From: Oscillospiraceae bacterium
GTDB lineage: Bacteria; Bacillota; Clostridia; Oscillospirales; Ruminococcaceae
Direction of reading: 5' to 3'
Assembly: GCA_015067185.1 (NCBI GenBank)
Contig: SVMZ01000008.1
Span: forward strand, 28,808 to 92,807
Length of the DNA: 64,000 nt
Below are positions 32,411 through 41,961 of the stretch, piece after piece. The notes under the pieces were generated by a model. It was not told the DNA's origin, did no database searches, and saw only the letters and a program-made list of their open reading frames with translations. Numbering within the stretch: position 1 is the first letter of the stretch; each line of letters begins with the position of its first letter. Made by a program: the position numbers and the translations under genes.

Positions 32411-33412
32411 ATGAGGATTGCAGTTGATATTTTTGGAGGAGACAATGCACCGTTTGCACCGCTTAAGGCATGTGTCTGTGCAAGAAAGGCGGGTATTGCC
32501 GAAGTCATTGCAGTCGGAGACGAAGCCAAAATAAAAGAAGTTGCCGAGAAGGAACAGCTTCCGCTGGACGGAATTCAAATTGTTCATGCTCCGGCAGTGA
32601 TTCCGGTGGAGGCTAACCCCACAGACATAACCAAAAAATATGCCGATAGCTCCATGGCTGTGGCACTTAAGCTGGTTGCTCAGGGAGAAGCGGATGCAGT
32701 GATTTCTGCAGGAAGCACCGGCGCCTTTGTTGTTGGGGCAACGCTGATTGTCAAACGCATCAGAGGTGTCCGCAGGGCGGCGTTTGCACCGGTCATTCCC
32801 GGTTGTGACGGCAAATATATGCTGGTGGATGTAGGCGCCAATGTGGATTGCCGCCCTGAGATGCTGCTCCAGTTTGCGCTGCTTGGTTCCATCTATATGG
32901 AAAAAGTTTTAGGAGTAAAAAATCCGAGAGTTGGTCTCATCAACATTGGCACAGAGGATACCAAAGGTCAGGAGCTGCAGGTGGAGACCTATAAACTGCT
33001 GAAAGAGGCTTCGCTCAACTTTATCGGTAATGTAGAGCCGCGCTATCTCTCCGAAGGCGCCTGTGATGTTGCTGTTGCAGACGGTTTTACTGGAAATGTT
33101 GTACTTAAAACTCTTGAAGGTACGGTGCACTCTCTGTTTTCGGAGCTGAAAAAGGTGTTCTATGCTACCCCTGTGTCAAAGATCGCTGCACTTACATTGA
33201 AAAAGGGACTTAAAAAATTGAAAAATAAAATGGATTATTCTGAGTATGGCGGTTCCGCATTACTGGGTATATCCAAACCTGTTATAAAGGTGCATGGAGA
33301 TTCTCAGGCAAAAACCTTTGTGAAAGCAATGGAACAGGCCATAAAGATGGAGAAGATGAATGTAATCGGTCTTATGGCAGAAGCTGTTTCCGCAGCAAAG
33401 GATAAGGAATAA
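32411..33412 (+). CDS. plsX: Phosphate acyltransferase PlsX
   Basis: A 333-aa enzyme of phospholipid synthesis that converts acyl-ACP to acyl-phosphate for PlsY. It begins MRIAVDIFGGDNAPFAPL and contains ISAGSTGAFVVGATL, LVDVGANVDCRPEML, GLINIGTEDTKG and VADGFTGNVVLKTLEG, all characteristic. AAAGGATGG precedes the ATG. In many Firmicutes plsX is followed by acpP and then rnc; here rnc follows directly, so acyl carrier protein must be encoded elsewhere. Confidence 0.97.
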   Translation: MRIAVDIFGGDNAPFAPLKACVCARKAGIAEVIAVGDEAKIKEVAEKEQLPLDGIQIVHAPAVIPVEANPTDITKKYADSSMAVALKLVAQGEADAVISAGSTGAFVVGATLIVKRIRGVRRAAFAPVIPGCDGKYMLVDVGANVDCRPEMLLQFALLGSIYMEKVLGVKNPRVGLINIGTEDTKGQELQVETYKLLKEASLNFIGNVEPRYLSEGACDVAVADGFTGNVVLKTLEGTVHSLFSELKKVFYATPVSKIAALTLKKGLKKLKNKMDYSEYGGSALLGISKPVIKVHGDSQAKTFVKAMEQAIKMEKMNVIGLMAEAVSAAKDKE

Positions 33413-33449
33413 CGACCGAGGATGTCGAAATATCTGGGTTTGGTGTATT

Positions 33450-34121
33450 ATGAAAGAGTTACAACAGGTTATTGATTATTATTTTAAGGATGAAAAATAC
33501 CTTGCCATCGCCCTGACACATTCTTCCTATGCCAATGAAGCAAAAAATGCTGTCGAATATAATGAGAGACAGGAGTTTCTGGGGGATGCTGTGCTTTCTA
33601 TTATTGTGTCTGATTACCTGTTTGGGAATTTTATGCAGATGCCGGAAGGTGAGTTGACAAAGAAGCGGGCTGCGCTGGTTTGTGAAAAAACACTGAGCGA
33701 TTTTGCAAGAGCTATTAATCTTGGAAATTATATGTATCTTGGCAGAGGCGAAGAGCAGACCGGCGGTGCCAACCGTTCCTCTATTTTAGCAGACGCATTT
33801 GAGGCATTGATCGCAGCGATCTATCTGGATGGAGGTATGGAGGCTGCGAAAAAATTTGTGCTGAGTTTTGTTATTCCTGCGTTGGAAAAGGCACCGCAGA
33901 AGGCTAAGGATTACAAGACGGAGCTGCAGGAAGTGATCCAACAGAATCCGGAAGAAAAGCTTTCCTATGTAATGGTGGGAGAGAGCGGTCCGGACCATGA
34001 TAAACGCTTCACAGCAGAAGTTCATCTGAACAGCAATGTTATCGGTGTTGGTATTGGACGAAGCAAAAAAGAAGCGGAACAGATGGCGGCGCGCGAAGCT
34101 CTCAGACTGATGGGACTTTGA
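33450..34121 (+). CDS. rnc: Ribonuclease III
   Basis: A 223-aa double-strand-specific endoribonuclease for rRNA and mRNA processing. The catalytic motif is ERQEFLGDAVLSIIV near residue 33, with the second acidic site DAFEALIAAIYLDGG near 114. A double-stranded RNA-binding domain occupies about 153-222 (DYKTELQEVIQ, GIGRSKKEAEQMAAREAL). The SD before the ATG is weak. The next gene starts 2 nt after its stop, so they are tightly coupled. Confidence 0.97.
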   Translation: MKELQQVIDYYFKDEKYLAIALTHSSYANEAKNAVEYNERQEFLGDAVLSIIVSDYLFGNFMQMPEGELTKKRAALVCEKTLSDFARAINLGNYMYLGRGEEQTGGANRSSILADAFEALIAAIYLDGGMEAAKKFVLSFVIPALEKAPQKAKDYKTELQEVIQQNPEEKLSYVMVGESGPDHDKRFTAEVHLNSNVIGVGIGRSKKEAEQMAAREALRLMGL

Positions 34122-34123
34122 AT

Positions 34124-35170
34124 ATGACGGAAAACCGTAAAAAACACGGAAATGTGGCGATCTTTGTGCCGCACAGCGGTTGTCCCAATATGTGCAGCTT
34201 TTGCAACCAGAGAACTATATCGGGGCAAAGTGTACAGCCGGATGCGGATTTTGTGCGGAAAACCTGCGAAGAGGCAATAGAACGCATGACAGTAGAACCC
34301 CAAAATGCACAGATTGCTTTTTTTGGAGGAAGCTTCACCGCAATAGACAGGAATTTGATGATATCGCTGCTACAGGCAGCATCGGAATATGTGGAAACCG
34401 GAAGGTTTGCGGGAATTCGTATTTCAACGCGTCCGGATTGTATTAATGAAGAGATTCTGGAGATTCTGAAGCAATATCATGTCACCGATATCGAGCTTGG
34501 AGCGCAGAGTATGGATGACCGGGTATTGCAGATGAACCGACGGGGACATACTGCGGAAGATGTGGAGAGGGCCTCACTGTTGATCAGACAGCGCGGATTT
34601 TCTCTGGGACTGCAGATGATGGTAGGGCTTTACGGAGAAAACCCAAAGGATATTCCATTGTGGCTGCCGGAGAAATCACTGTCAGAGCGCACGATGAAGA
34701 CTGCGGAGAAGATTGCAGCCCTGCAGCCGTCCTGTGTGAGAATCTATCCGATCGCTGTGCTGAAAGGGACCGAGCTGGAACGGATGCTGGTTAGCGGAAT
34801 GTATTTTCCGCCGGATGTATCAGAGGCGGTTGCCTGCTGTGCGAATCTGATAGAGTTTTTTGAAAAGAAAAAAATAAAGATACTCAGAGTTGGATTACAT
34901 GCATCCGAGACAGTGGAAGAGGATGTAATTGCCGGAGCCTATCATCCGGCATTTCGTGAATTATGCGACAATGAGTTGTATTTTAGGAGAATATTACGAA
35001 TAGTATCGAGCAATGCCGATAGGATAGAGAATATTTATGTGAATCCCGGTTTTCTTTCCAAAGCGGTTGGGCAAAAAAGAGGAAACCTCGCAAAATTGAA
35101 AAAGCTTGGGTATGATGTGAGGATATCCGCAAGAGAAGGGGTTGCACCCGGAGATTTGGAAATTGATTGA
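34124..35170 (+). CDS. Radical SAM protein, Elp3-like
   Basis: A 348-aa radical SAM enzyme. The [4Fe-4S] site is CPNMCSFC near residue 19, followed by NQRTISG. The SAM-domain GGSFTAI and the ISTRPDCINEEIL stretch resemble the Elongator protein 3/YhcC group, but there is no acetyltransferase domain, so it is a short relative of unknown substrate. I start at ATG 34124, two bases after the rnc stop, rather than the TTG at 34118 inside rnc. Its position between rnc and smc is recurrent in Clostridia. A role in RNA modification is possible by family only. Confidence 0.85.
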   Translation: MTENRKKHGNVAIFVPHSGCPNMCSFCNQRTISGQSVQPDADFVRKTCEEAIERMTVEPQNAQIAFFGGSFTAIDRNLMISLLQAASEYVETGRFAGIRISTRPDCINEEILEILKQYHVTDIELGAQSMDDRVLQMNRRGHTAEDVERASLLIRQRGFSLGLQMMVGLYGENPKDIPLWLPEKSLSERTMKTAEKIAALQPSCVRIYPIAVLKGTELERMLVSGMYFPPDVSEAVACCANLIEFFEKKKIKILRVGLHASETVEEDVIAGAYHPAFRELCDNELYFRRILRIVSSNADRIENIYVNPGFLSKAVGQKRGNLAKLKKLGYDVRISAREGVAPGDLEID

Positions 35171-35213
35171 ACAGAATTCCCAAGAAATATATAGAATGCA
35201 GGATGTGTAGCTT

Positions 35214-38200
35214 TTGTATTTAAAAGCACTTGAAATGGTTGGTTTCAAATCCTTCCCGGACAAAATACGGATGGAATTCGGGAAAGGATTGACAGCTGTT
35301 GTAGGTCCAAACGGAAGTGGAAAAAGTAATATCAGTGATGCTATACGCTGGGTACTTGGTGAACAATCCACCAAAACACTGCGTGGCTCCAAGATGGAGG
35401 ACATCATTTTCAATGGAACTGTGAACCGACGCGCTCACGGTTTTGTTGAGGTTCGTCTTATTATTGACAATACAGACAGAGGACTGAATCAGGATACTGA
35501 TGAGGTGGTTATTTCCCGTAAGTATTATCGAAGCGGAGATAGTGAATATCGCATCAACGGCGTAGTCGTCAGGCTGCGTGATATTGCAGAAATGTTGATG
35601 GATACCGGCCTCGGCCGCGACGGGTATTCCGTAGTGGGACAGGGTGGTATTGCTGAAATTGTCAGTGCCAAACCGGTACAGCGCCGTGAGATTTTTGAAG
35701 AAGCGGCAGGAATATCCAAATATCGCTATCGCCGGGAGGAGACAGAAAAGCATCTCAAGCAGACAGAGGATAATCTTCTCCGTCTCAAAGATATTCTGAT
35801 GGTGAAGGAAGCGCGTGTTGAGCCGCTCCGGCAGCAGAGCGAGGCTGCCCATAAGTTTTTGAAGCTTTCCGAAGAAAAGAAGATGCTGGAAATCTCTCTT
35901 TGGATGAATACCATCGGGAAGGTACGGCAGAACCTGCGTGAGCAGGAGGATAAAATTCTTCTCTGTAAAGAGGATTATGCGGAGCTCGAAGCTGAGTGCA
36001 GTGAAATTGAGCAGAAGATCGAGCAGATACACATTGCCATGCAGCAGCTGACGGTGGATATTGAATTACGCCGTGAAGAAATCCGGGAATTTGAAGAGAT
36101 GGATGCCGGTATTGCCGCAGAAAAAGCGGTTCTTTTGAATGATATCCGTCATGATGAAGAATCCATTGAACGTATAACTGCAGAAATTGAGGAGATTCAA
36201 ACCACTGCAGAGCAGACAGAGCAGCAAAAGCTGGACCTTGCTGAACGCATGAAGCAAAAGGTAAAGGAGCAGCAGGAAACCGCAGAAACAATAAAGAATC
36301 AGAGGATAGCTATTGCCGAAATGGTGGAGAAAAGATCTGCTGTGGTCGGAGAGCTTTCCTGTTTTGAACAGGATTCCGCAGAACTTGTGGAAAAATACAA
36401 TGCTGCCAATCTGGAAAAGACAAGGGCGCAGTTGGATATGGAACAGCTGGTGAGCAGAGCAAAGTTTCTGGAGCAGTCTCTGGCAGAAAGAGAAGAGAAA
36501 ACAAGCCAGTTGCTGGGAGAAAAGCGGGAATGCACCGAGCTGCTGGAGGAAATTGAAGACCGTATGACAAGCCTTTCCAATACCGCAAAAGGTATTGAGA
36601 TGAAGTTGGCAGGCAGAAACAAGCAACTGGAAAAATTTAATTCAGAACTGGAATTGCGCAGACGTGAAAAGGAAGATAAACTTGCCAGAGCAAAGCTGTT
36701 GGAGGATATGGAGCGCGCCAAGGAAGGTTTTAACGTAAGCGTCAAGTTTGTTCTGGGACAGGCATCCCGCGGCTATCTCAAAGGTATTCACGGTACTGTG
36801 GCAGAGGTGATAGGTGTCGATGCACAGTATGCTCTTGCGGTGGAGACCGCACTGGGCACAGCCATGCAAAACATTATCACCGACAATGAAGAGGTGGCCA
36901 AGCGGGCTGTTGCGGAACTGAAGCGAAGCAATAGCGGACGTGCTACTTTTATGCAGCTTACATCCGCCAAAGGCAACAGGCTTAATGAACGGGGTCTGGA
37001 TGAATGTGTTGGTTTTGTGGGAATTGCCGCCGATCTTGTCCGATATGATAAAAGGTATGAAGGTGTTATCCTGAATCAGCTCGGAAGAGTAGTTGTGGTG
37101 GAAACACTGGATGATGCCGTGGTTATGGCAAAACGGTTTGGTTATCGGTTCAGAATTGTAACGCTGGATGGTCAGGTGATCAACAGCGGAGGCTCTATCA
37201 CCGGCGGATCGTTGGTTAAAAATGCCGGTATACTCAGCAGAAGAAGTGAAATCGAACGTCTCCGCACAGAAGCTGCAGCCGTGGAACAGAAGATAAACGA
37301 AGCCATGGAACCCTACCGCGCTGCAAAGGAAGAGAGTGTGCGTCTGAATGCGGGACTTGTGGCATCCCAGAGTGAATATAAGACCTGTACGGAGGATAAA
37401 ATCCGGTACGAGGCGGAGCTGAAACGTATCGTACAGATGCTGGAGGATGCGGGACGCAGCGAAGATGAGACAGAAAAGCAGCAACTGGATATTGCAAAGA
37501 AACTGAAAAAAGCAGAAGAGATGCGAGAGGCCTGCGAGAAGGTACTTGCCGAGCTGCAGCAGGATATTGATCGGATTGCTGCAGAGAGAGAGAAACTGCA
37601 TCGGAAGGATGAGAATATCCAGAAAGAACTGGACGGCTTCAGGGACAGTGAATCTGCATTGGCTGTAACAATGGCGGGTATTGAAAAAGATATTGAGATT
37701 CTGAAGCTTTCTGCCGAACAACTGGAAAGACAGGCGGGTGACCGTGAAAACCGCATAGCGGCATTGAACGGACAGATTGAACAACACAAGGCCGATATGG
37801 AAGAGATCAGCCGCAAGATTGAGAAAAATGAAAAACAATCGGCAGAGCTGAGCGAAAAAATCAGCGATAAGCGCAGCATGATCGAAGGCGGAAGCAGCAA
37901 GCGGATGGAAATGGAGGCTTCCTCCTCGCATATGCGGCAGGAGCAGAAGCAGGTGAACGAGCGCCGTGAGCAGAAATCCAGTGAGCTTGTCAGAATGGAA
38001 GAACGCTATAACGCTGCACAAACAGAATATGATTCCCTGATCCGGCGGCTTTGGGAGGAGTATGAGTTGACCAGAACGCAGGCGGAAGAAGTTGCGCAGG
38101 AACTGGAAAGTATTTCTGCGGCCAACAAACGTCTTGTAGAAATACGTGGTGCCATTAAGGCACTGGGTACGGTCAATCTTTCCGCCATAGAGGAATATGA

Positions 38201-38795
38201 GGAGATAAGAAAAGAATACATATTCCTGAAAGCACAGATCGAGGATGTGGAAACATCCAGAGACGGCATGCTTGAAGTGATTAACCAGTTGACTGCGCAG
38301 ATGAGGAGCAGGTTCTCGGAACAGTTTGCGAAAATAGCAGAAAATTTCTCCAGAATATTTGTTGAGTTGTTTGAAGGCGGAAAAGCCAGTCTGCTGCTTA
38401 CAGATGAACAGGATGTACTGGAATCCGGTATTGATATTGCAGTGCAGCCGCCTGGCAAAATTATAAACAACCTTGCGGCTCTTTCCGGCGGAGAACAATC
38501 CATGGTGGCAATTGCAATTTATTTTGCCATTATTATGGCAAGTCCATCACCTTTCTGCATTCTTGACGAGGTAGATGCAGCACTTGACGATGTCAATGTC
38601 AGCCGCTATGCGAGATATCTCAGCAGATTGGGCAGCAAGACACAGTTTATCTCTATCACCCACAGACGCGGTACCATGGAGGCAGCAGACATACTTTACG
38701 GTGTGACAATGCAGGAGGTCGGTGTTTCCAAACTGCTTAAGCTGGAGGTGTCCGAGGTGGAATCCAAGCTCAATATGAGTGCTGAAGCAAAATAA
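35214..38795 (+). CDS. smc: Chromosome segregation ATPase SMC
   Basis: A 1193-aa condensin subunit. The start is TTG with AGGATG 8 nt upstream; it gives the conserved MYLKALEMVGFKSFPDK. The N-terminal ATP-binding head has GPNGSGKSNISDAIRW. Long coiled coils at about 170-500 and 665-1010 flank a hinge (GIHGTVAEVIGVDAQYALAV, ITGGSLVKN). The C-terminal head has the ABC signature LSGGEQSMVAIA and Walker B FCILDEVDAALDD. It organises the chromosome with ScpA and ScpB. ftsY follows at 36 nt, the usual Firmicute order rnc-smc-ftsY. Confidence 0.98.
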   Translation: MYLKALEMVGFKSFPDKIRMEFGKGLTAVVGPNGSGKSNISDAIRWVLGEQSTKTLRGSKMEDIIFNGTVNRRAHGFVEVRLIIDNTDRGLNQDTDEVVISRKYYRSGDSEYRINGVVVRLRDIAEMLMDTGLGRDGYSVVGQGGIAEIVSAKPVQRREIFEEAAGISKYRYRREETEKHLKQTEDNLLRLKDILMVKEARVEPLRQQSEAAHKFLKLSEEKKMLEISLWMNTIGKVRQNLREQEDKILLCKEDYAELEAECSEIEQKIEQIHIAMQQLTVDIELRREEIREFEEMDAGIAAEKAVLLNDIRHDEESIERITAEIEEIQTTAEQTEQQKLDLAERMKQKVKEQQETAETIKNQRIAIAEMVEKRSAVVGELSCFEQDSAELVEKYNAANLEKTRAQLDMEQLVSRAKFLEQSLAEREEKTSQLLGEKRECTELLEEIEDRMTSLSNTAKGIEMKLAGRNKQLEKFNSELELRRREKEDKLARAKLLEDMERAKEGFNVSVKFVLGQASRGYLKGIHGTVAEVIGVDAQYALAVETALGTAMQNIITDNEEVAKRAVAELKRSNSGRATFMQLTSAKGNRLNERGLDECVGFVGIAADLVRYDKRYEGVILNQLGRVVVVETLDDAVVMAKRFGYRFRIVTLDGQVINSGGSITGGSLVKNAGILSRRSEIERLRTEAAAVEQKINEAMEPYRAAKEESVRLNAGLVASQSEYKTCTEDKIRYEAELKRIVQMLEDAGRSEDETEKQQLDIAKKLKKAEEMREACEKVLAELQQDIDRIAAEREKLHRKDENIQKELDGFRDSESALAVTMAGIEKDIEILKLSAEQLERQAGDRENRIAALNGQIEQHKADMEEISRKIEKNEKQSAELSEKISDKRSMIEGGSSKRMEMEASSSHMRQEQKQVNERREQKSSELVRMEERYNAAQTEYDSLIRRLWEEYELTRTQAEEVAQELESISAANKRLVEIRGAIKALGTVNLSAIEEYEEIRKEYIFLKAQIEDVETSRDGMLEVINQLTAQMRSRFSEQFAKIAENFSRIFVELFEGGKASLLLTDEQDVLESGIDIAVQPPGKIINNLAALSGGEQSMVAIAIYFAIIMASPSPFCILDEVDAALDDVNVSRYARYLSRLGSKTQFISITHRRGTMEAADILYGVTMQEVGVSKLLKLEVSEVESKLNMSAEAK

Positions 38796-38831
38796 CTGCT
38801 GCAGTATAAATCAATTAAAAGGAGGAGACAA

Positions 38832-39740
38832 ATGGGACTGTTCGGTAAAATAGGAGAAGGATTGAAGAAAACACGCGAATCCATGAAGGAGAAACTGGAT
38901 TCGCTTGTAGGCTCCTTTAAAAAGATAGATGAAAATCTTCTGGATGAACTGGAAGAAACATTGGTGCTTTCGGATGTCGGCGGAGAAACCTCTATGCGCA
39001 TTTGTGATGAACTGCGTAAAAAGGTGAAATCCAGCGGTGTAAATGATGCTTCTCAGGTGAAAGAGATGCTGAAAGAGATTGTCAGCAATATGGTAACCGG
39101 AGATTGTAATCTCAAAATTGATACAAAGCCGTCGGTTATCCTGGTGATTGGTGTCAATGGTGCCGGTAAAACTACTACCATAGGAAAACTTGCCATGCGT
39201 TTGAAAAACGAAGGCAAAAGCGTTCTGCTTGCCGCAGCCGATACCTTCCGTGCAGCTGCTATCGAGCAGCTGGAGGTGTGGGCAGAGCGGGCCGATTGTC
39301 CTATGATCAAGCATGAGCAGGGAAGCGATCCTGCGGCCGTTGTTTTTGATGCCATTGCAGCAGGTAAAGCCAGAGGCAGTGATGTCATCATTTGCGACAC
39401 TGCGGGCAGACTACAGAACAAAAAGAACCTGATGGATGAGCTTGCCAAAATATCCAGAGTTATTGCGCGGGAAGCTCAGGGCAGTGATGTTGAGATTTTG
39501 TTGGTGCTTGATGCCACAACAGGACAGAATGCGCTGAATCAGGCACGTCAGTTCCGCGATGCAGCAGGACTCACCGGTATTGTTCTTACCAAACTGGACG
39601 GAACCGCAAAAGGCGGTGTAATTGTCGGTATTATCGAAGAACTGGATATCCCGGTCAAGTTTGTCGGTGTAGGTGAAAAGATCGAGGATTTGCAGCCGTT
39701 TAATCCGGACGAGTTTGCAGCAGGTCTGTTTGGTGAATGA
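38832..39740 (+). CDS. ftsY: Signal recognition particle receptor FtsY
   Basis: A 302-aa SRP-type GTPase at the membrane that receives SRP-ribosome complexes. The N domain (residues about 1-85) is followed by the G domain with [40 protein letters not shown] and [10 protein letters not shown]. It has the short N-terminus typical of Gram-positives, without the long acidic A domain. AAAGGAGGAG precedes the ATG. The rdgB frame overlaps its stop codon. Confidence 0.98.
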   Translation: MGLFGKIGEGLKKTRESMKEKLDSLVGSFKKIDENLLDELEETLVLSDVGGETSMRICDELRKKVKSSGVNDASQVKEMLKEIVSNMVTGDCNLKIDTKPSVILVIGVNGAGKTTTIGKLAMRLKNEGKSVLLAAADTFRAAAIEQLEVWAERADCPMIKHEQGSDPAAVVFDAIAAGKARGSDVIICDTAGRLQNKKNLMDELAKISRVIAREAQGSDVEILLVLDATTGQNALNQARQFRDAAGLTGIVLTKLDGTAKGGVIVGIIEELDIPVKFVGVGEKIEDLQPFNPDEFAAGLFGE

Positions 39741-39751
39741 GGATAAGGACT

Positions 39752-40348
39752 ATGAAACAGATGAAGATGATATTGGCATCCGGCAATAGAAAAAAGCTTG
39801 CGGAGCTTTCCCGTATTCTTGAGCCTATGGGATTTAACGTGATTCCCAAGGATGAGGCGGGGGTGGATTTTGACCCTGAGGAAAACGGGGCCACCTTTGC
39901 GGAGAATGCGAAAATAAAGGCAGAGGCCATATGCAAAGCTGTAGGCGAGGCTGCAGTGGCCGATGACTCCGGTCTCTGTGTGGATGCACTGAACGGTGCA
40001 CCGGGCATTTATTCTGCCAGATATGCAGGAGAAAATGCCAGTGACAGCGATAGAATAGACAAGCTATTGTCTGAGCTGGCAGAGGTTTCCGCAGAGAACC
40101 GCACGGCGAGGTTTGTTTCAGCGGTATGCATCTGTTTCCCGGATGGCAGCATGATTGAGGCAGAAGGTGTCTGTGAAGGGATGATTGCCTTCGAAAGACG
40201 CGGTAACGGTGGGTTTGGATATGATCCGGTATTTCTGGTGGGGGAGAAAAGTTTTGCAGAGCTTTCCGCAGAGGAAAAGGATGCTCTCAGCCACAGAGGA
40301 AAGGCCTTAAGAGCGTTGCAGGAGAAGCTGGAAAAGGCCGGTTTTTGA
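39752..40348 (+). CDS. rdgB: XTP/dITP pyrophosphatase (RdgB/HAM1 family)
   Basis: A house-cleaning enzyme that hydrolyses non-canonical purine nucleoside triphosphates to monophosphates. The family start [14 protein letters not shown] is clear, and [31 protein letters not shown] and SHRGKAL are diagnostic. Three ATGs compete (39737 overlapping the ftsY stop, 39752, 39761). I prefer 39752 for GAGG spacing of about 9 nt, though 39761 would give the most family-like N-terminus. Tightly linked to ftsY and yhbY. Confidence 0.93.
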   Translation: MKQMKMILASGNRKKLAELSRILEPMGFNVIPKDEAGVDFDPEENGATFAENAKIKAEAICKAVGEAAVADDSGLCVDALNGAPGIYSARYAGENASDSDRIDKLLSELAEVSAENRTARFVSAVCICFPDGSMIEAEGVCEGMIAFERRGNGGFGYDPVFLVGEKSFAELSAEEKDALSHRGKALRALQEKLEKAGF

Positions 40349-40388
40349 AAACGGAATGATATAAATAAATCAGTATGGGAGAAAAAGA

Positions 40389-40682
40389 ATGCTTACAAGT
40401 AAACAGCGCGCAAAACTGCGCTCCATGGCAAATAATTTTGAGGTGCTCTATCAGGTTGGCAAAAGCGGTATTGTAGATACGATTGTAAAGCAGACCGAAG
40501 ATGCATTGGAAGCAAGAGAACTTATTAAACTTTCGGTGTTGGAGAATTCTCCCTACACCGCAAGAGAGGCTGCCGATGAGCTGGCTGAGCGTACCGGCGC
40601 AGATGTAGTGCAGGTAATTGGAAAACGCTTTGTACTCTATCGCCGCAGTACCAAAAAGCCTGTGATTGAACTGAACGACTGA
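40389..40682 (+). CDS. yhbY: YhbY-family RNA-binding protein (CRM domain)
   Basis: A 97-aa single CRM-domain protein: MLTSKQRAKLRSMANN, VGKSGI, ALEARELIKLSVL and QVIGKRFVLYRRS match the family. It is associated with 50S ribosome precursors. GGGAG precedes the ATG. It sits between rdgB and nadD, as in many Firmicutes. Confidence 0.95.
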   Translation: MLTSKQRAKLRSMANNFEVLYQVGKSGIVDTIVKQTEDALEARELIKLSVLENSPYTAREAADELAERTGADVVQVIGKRFVLYRRSTKKPVIELND

Positions 40683-40712
40683 CTGTAATGCAGAATAGGA
40701 GATGAATGTTCC

Positions 40713-41312
40713 GTGATTGGAATTCTGGGTGGAACCTTTAACCCGCTCCACAACGGGCATCTGTCATTGGCGAAGGGAGCCGCGGAGGCCTGCGGTTTTG
40801 AAAGAGTCATGCTGATTCCAACCAATGTTCCGCCTCATAAAGCGGCACCGGACCTGGTTTCAGCAGAGCACAGACTGGCGTTTTGTCGGATAGCAGAGGA
40901 GGAAGACAGCCTCTTTTGGCCGCAGGATATTGAAATCAGGCGGCAGGGAAAAAGCTATACGGTGGATACACTGACAGAATTGACAAGGCTGTATCCGGGA
41001 GAGCAGTTTGCTCTGATTATGGGGGCCGATATGTTTCTTACACTGCATCAATGGATGCGCTGGCAGGAAATTCTGGAAAAGGCATATATTTGTGCAGCAG
41101 CGAGGAAGGGTGTATCTTCAGAATTGGAAGAATATGCCGGATGGCTGCGTGCACAGGGAGCAAGAGTACTGCTGCCGGAACTGGATATACAGGAGGTATC
41201 CTCCACACAAATCAGAAGGTTGCTGCAGGAAGGCAAAACAGCAGGTGAATTATTGCCTGCCGGAATTATAGATTATATTGAAAGAAACGGTCTGTATGTC
41301 AAAAACGATTGA
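40713..41312 (+). CDS. nadD: Nicotinate-nucleotide adenylyltransferase
   Basis: A 199-aa enzyme making deamido-NAD from nicotinate mononucleotide and ATP. The nucleotidyltransferase motif GGTFNPLHNGHL is at the N-terminus and the closing SSTQIRRLL near residue 166. It starts at GTG with AGGAG about 11 nt upstream; no in-frame ATG is nearer. The yqeK start lies inside its last codons, which implies translational coupling. Confidence 0.96.
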   Translation: MIGILGGTFNPLHNGHLSLAKGAAEACGFERVMLIPTNVPPHKAAPDLVSAEHRLAFCRIAEEEDSLFWPQDIEIRRQGKSYTVDTLTELTRLYPGEQFALIMGADMFLTLHQWMRWQEILEKAYICAAARKGVSSELEEYAGWLRAQGARVLLPELDIQEVSSTQIRRLLQEGKTAGELLPAGIIDYIERNGLYVKND

Positions 41313-41919
41313 AGCTGAGATCCGGGCTTTTGAAGAAATGCCTGAGTTGAAAAAAATCAGAGAGATGGCACGGGAGAGACTGACAGAATACCGATATCTG
41401 CATACGGTAGAGGTGGCAAAAAGAGGGGTTATGCTGGCGCATCTTTATGGCGGCAACAGCTGCAAAGCTTATCGCGCCGGTTTGCTGCATGATTTTTGCA
41501 AGGATATGCCAAAGAATGAGATGCTTGCATTGATCAGACAATATATCCCGGATTTTGAAAAAAGGCAGTGTACATGGTATGTGTCACCCTCTCTTTGGCA
41601 TTCCAAAGCGGCATCAGTTTATCTCAGATATGAATTAAAAGAGACCGATGAAGAAATAATAAATGCAGTAGAATATCATACCAGTGCAAGAGCGGGAATG
41701 TCATTGACGGAGCAGATTGTTTATCTGGCTGATTTGACATCGGACGACAGAAATTACCCTGATATTGCCGAGATGAGGCGGTTATCTGAGAAAAATATAG
41801 ATGAAGCCATGCTGTATGCACTGAAATACATTATAGGAGAGCTTACCTCGAAAACAGCAGTGCTGACGGCAGAAACGGTAGAGGCCTATAATGAATATGC
41901 AGAAAGGGTCGGACGCTGA
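41296..41919 (+). CDS. yqeK: YqeK-type HD-domain Ap4A hydrolase
   Basis: A 207-aa HD-superfamily phosphohydrolase. The metal ligands are seen in HTVEVAKRGVMLA (His), GLLHDFCKDMP (HD) and VEYHTSARAGMS (His), with DLTSDDR near the end. The YqeK family has been shown to split diadenosine tetraphosphate symmetrically into ADP. The ATG at 41296 overlaps nadD by 17 nt; the track start (TTG 41278) is less likely. The nadD-yqeK-LCP-rsfS order is common in Firmicutes. Confidence 0.93.
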   Translation: MSKTIEAEIRAFEEMPELKKIREMARERLTEYRYLHTVEVAKRGVMLAHLYGGNSCKAYRAGLLHDFCKDMPKNEMLALIRQYIPDFEKRQCTWYVSPSLWHSKAASVYLRYELKETDEEIINAVEYHTSARAGMSLTEQIVYLADLTSDDRNYPDIAEMRRLSEKNIDEAMLYALKYIIGELTSKTAVLTAETVEAYNEYAERVGR

Positions 41920-41961
41920 CAAAGAAAATCTGCTACATAACAATAAGGGAGCGGAATTTGG

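Noticed and set aside
36642-38498. 618-aa minus-strand ORF inside smc
   Set aside because: Antisense shadow of the SMC coiled-coil coding region.
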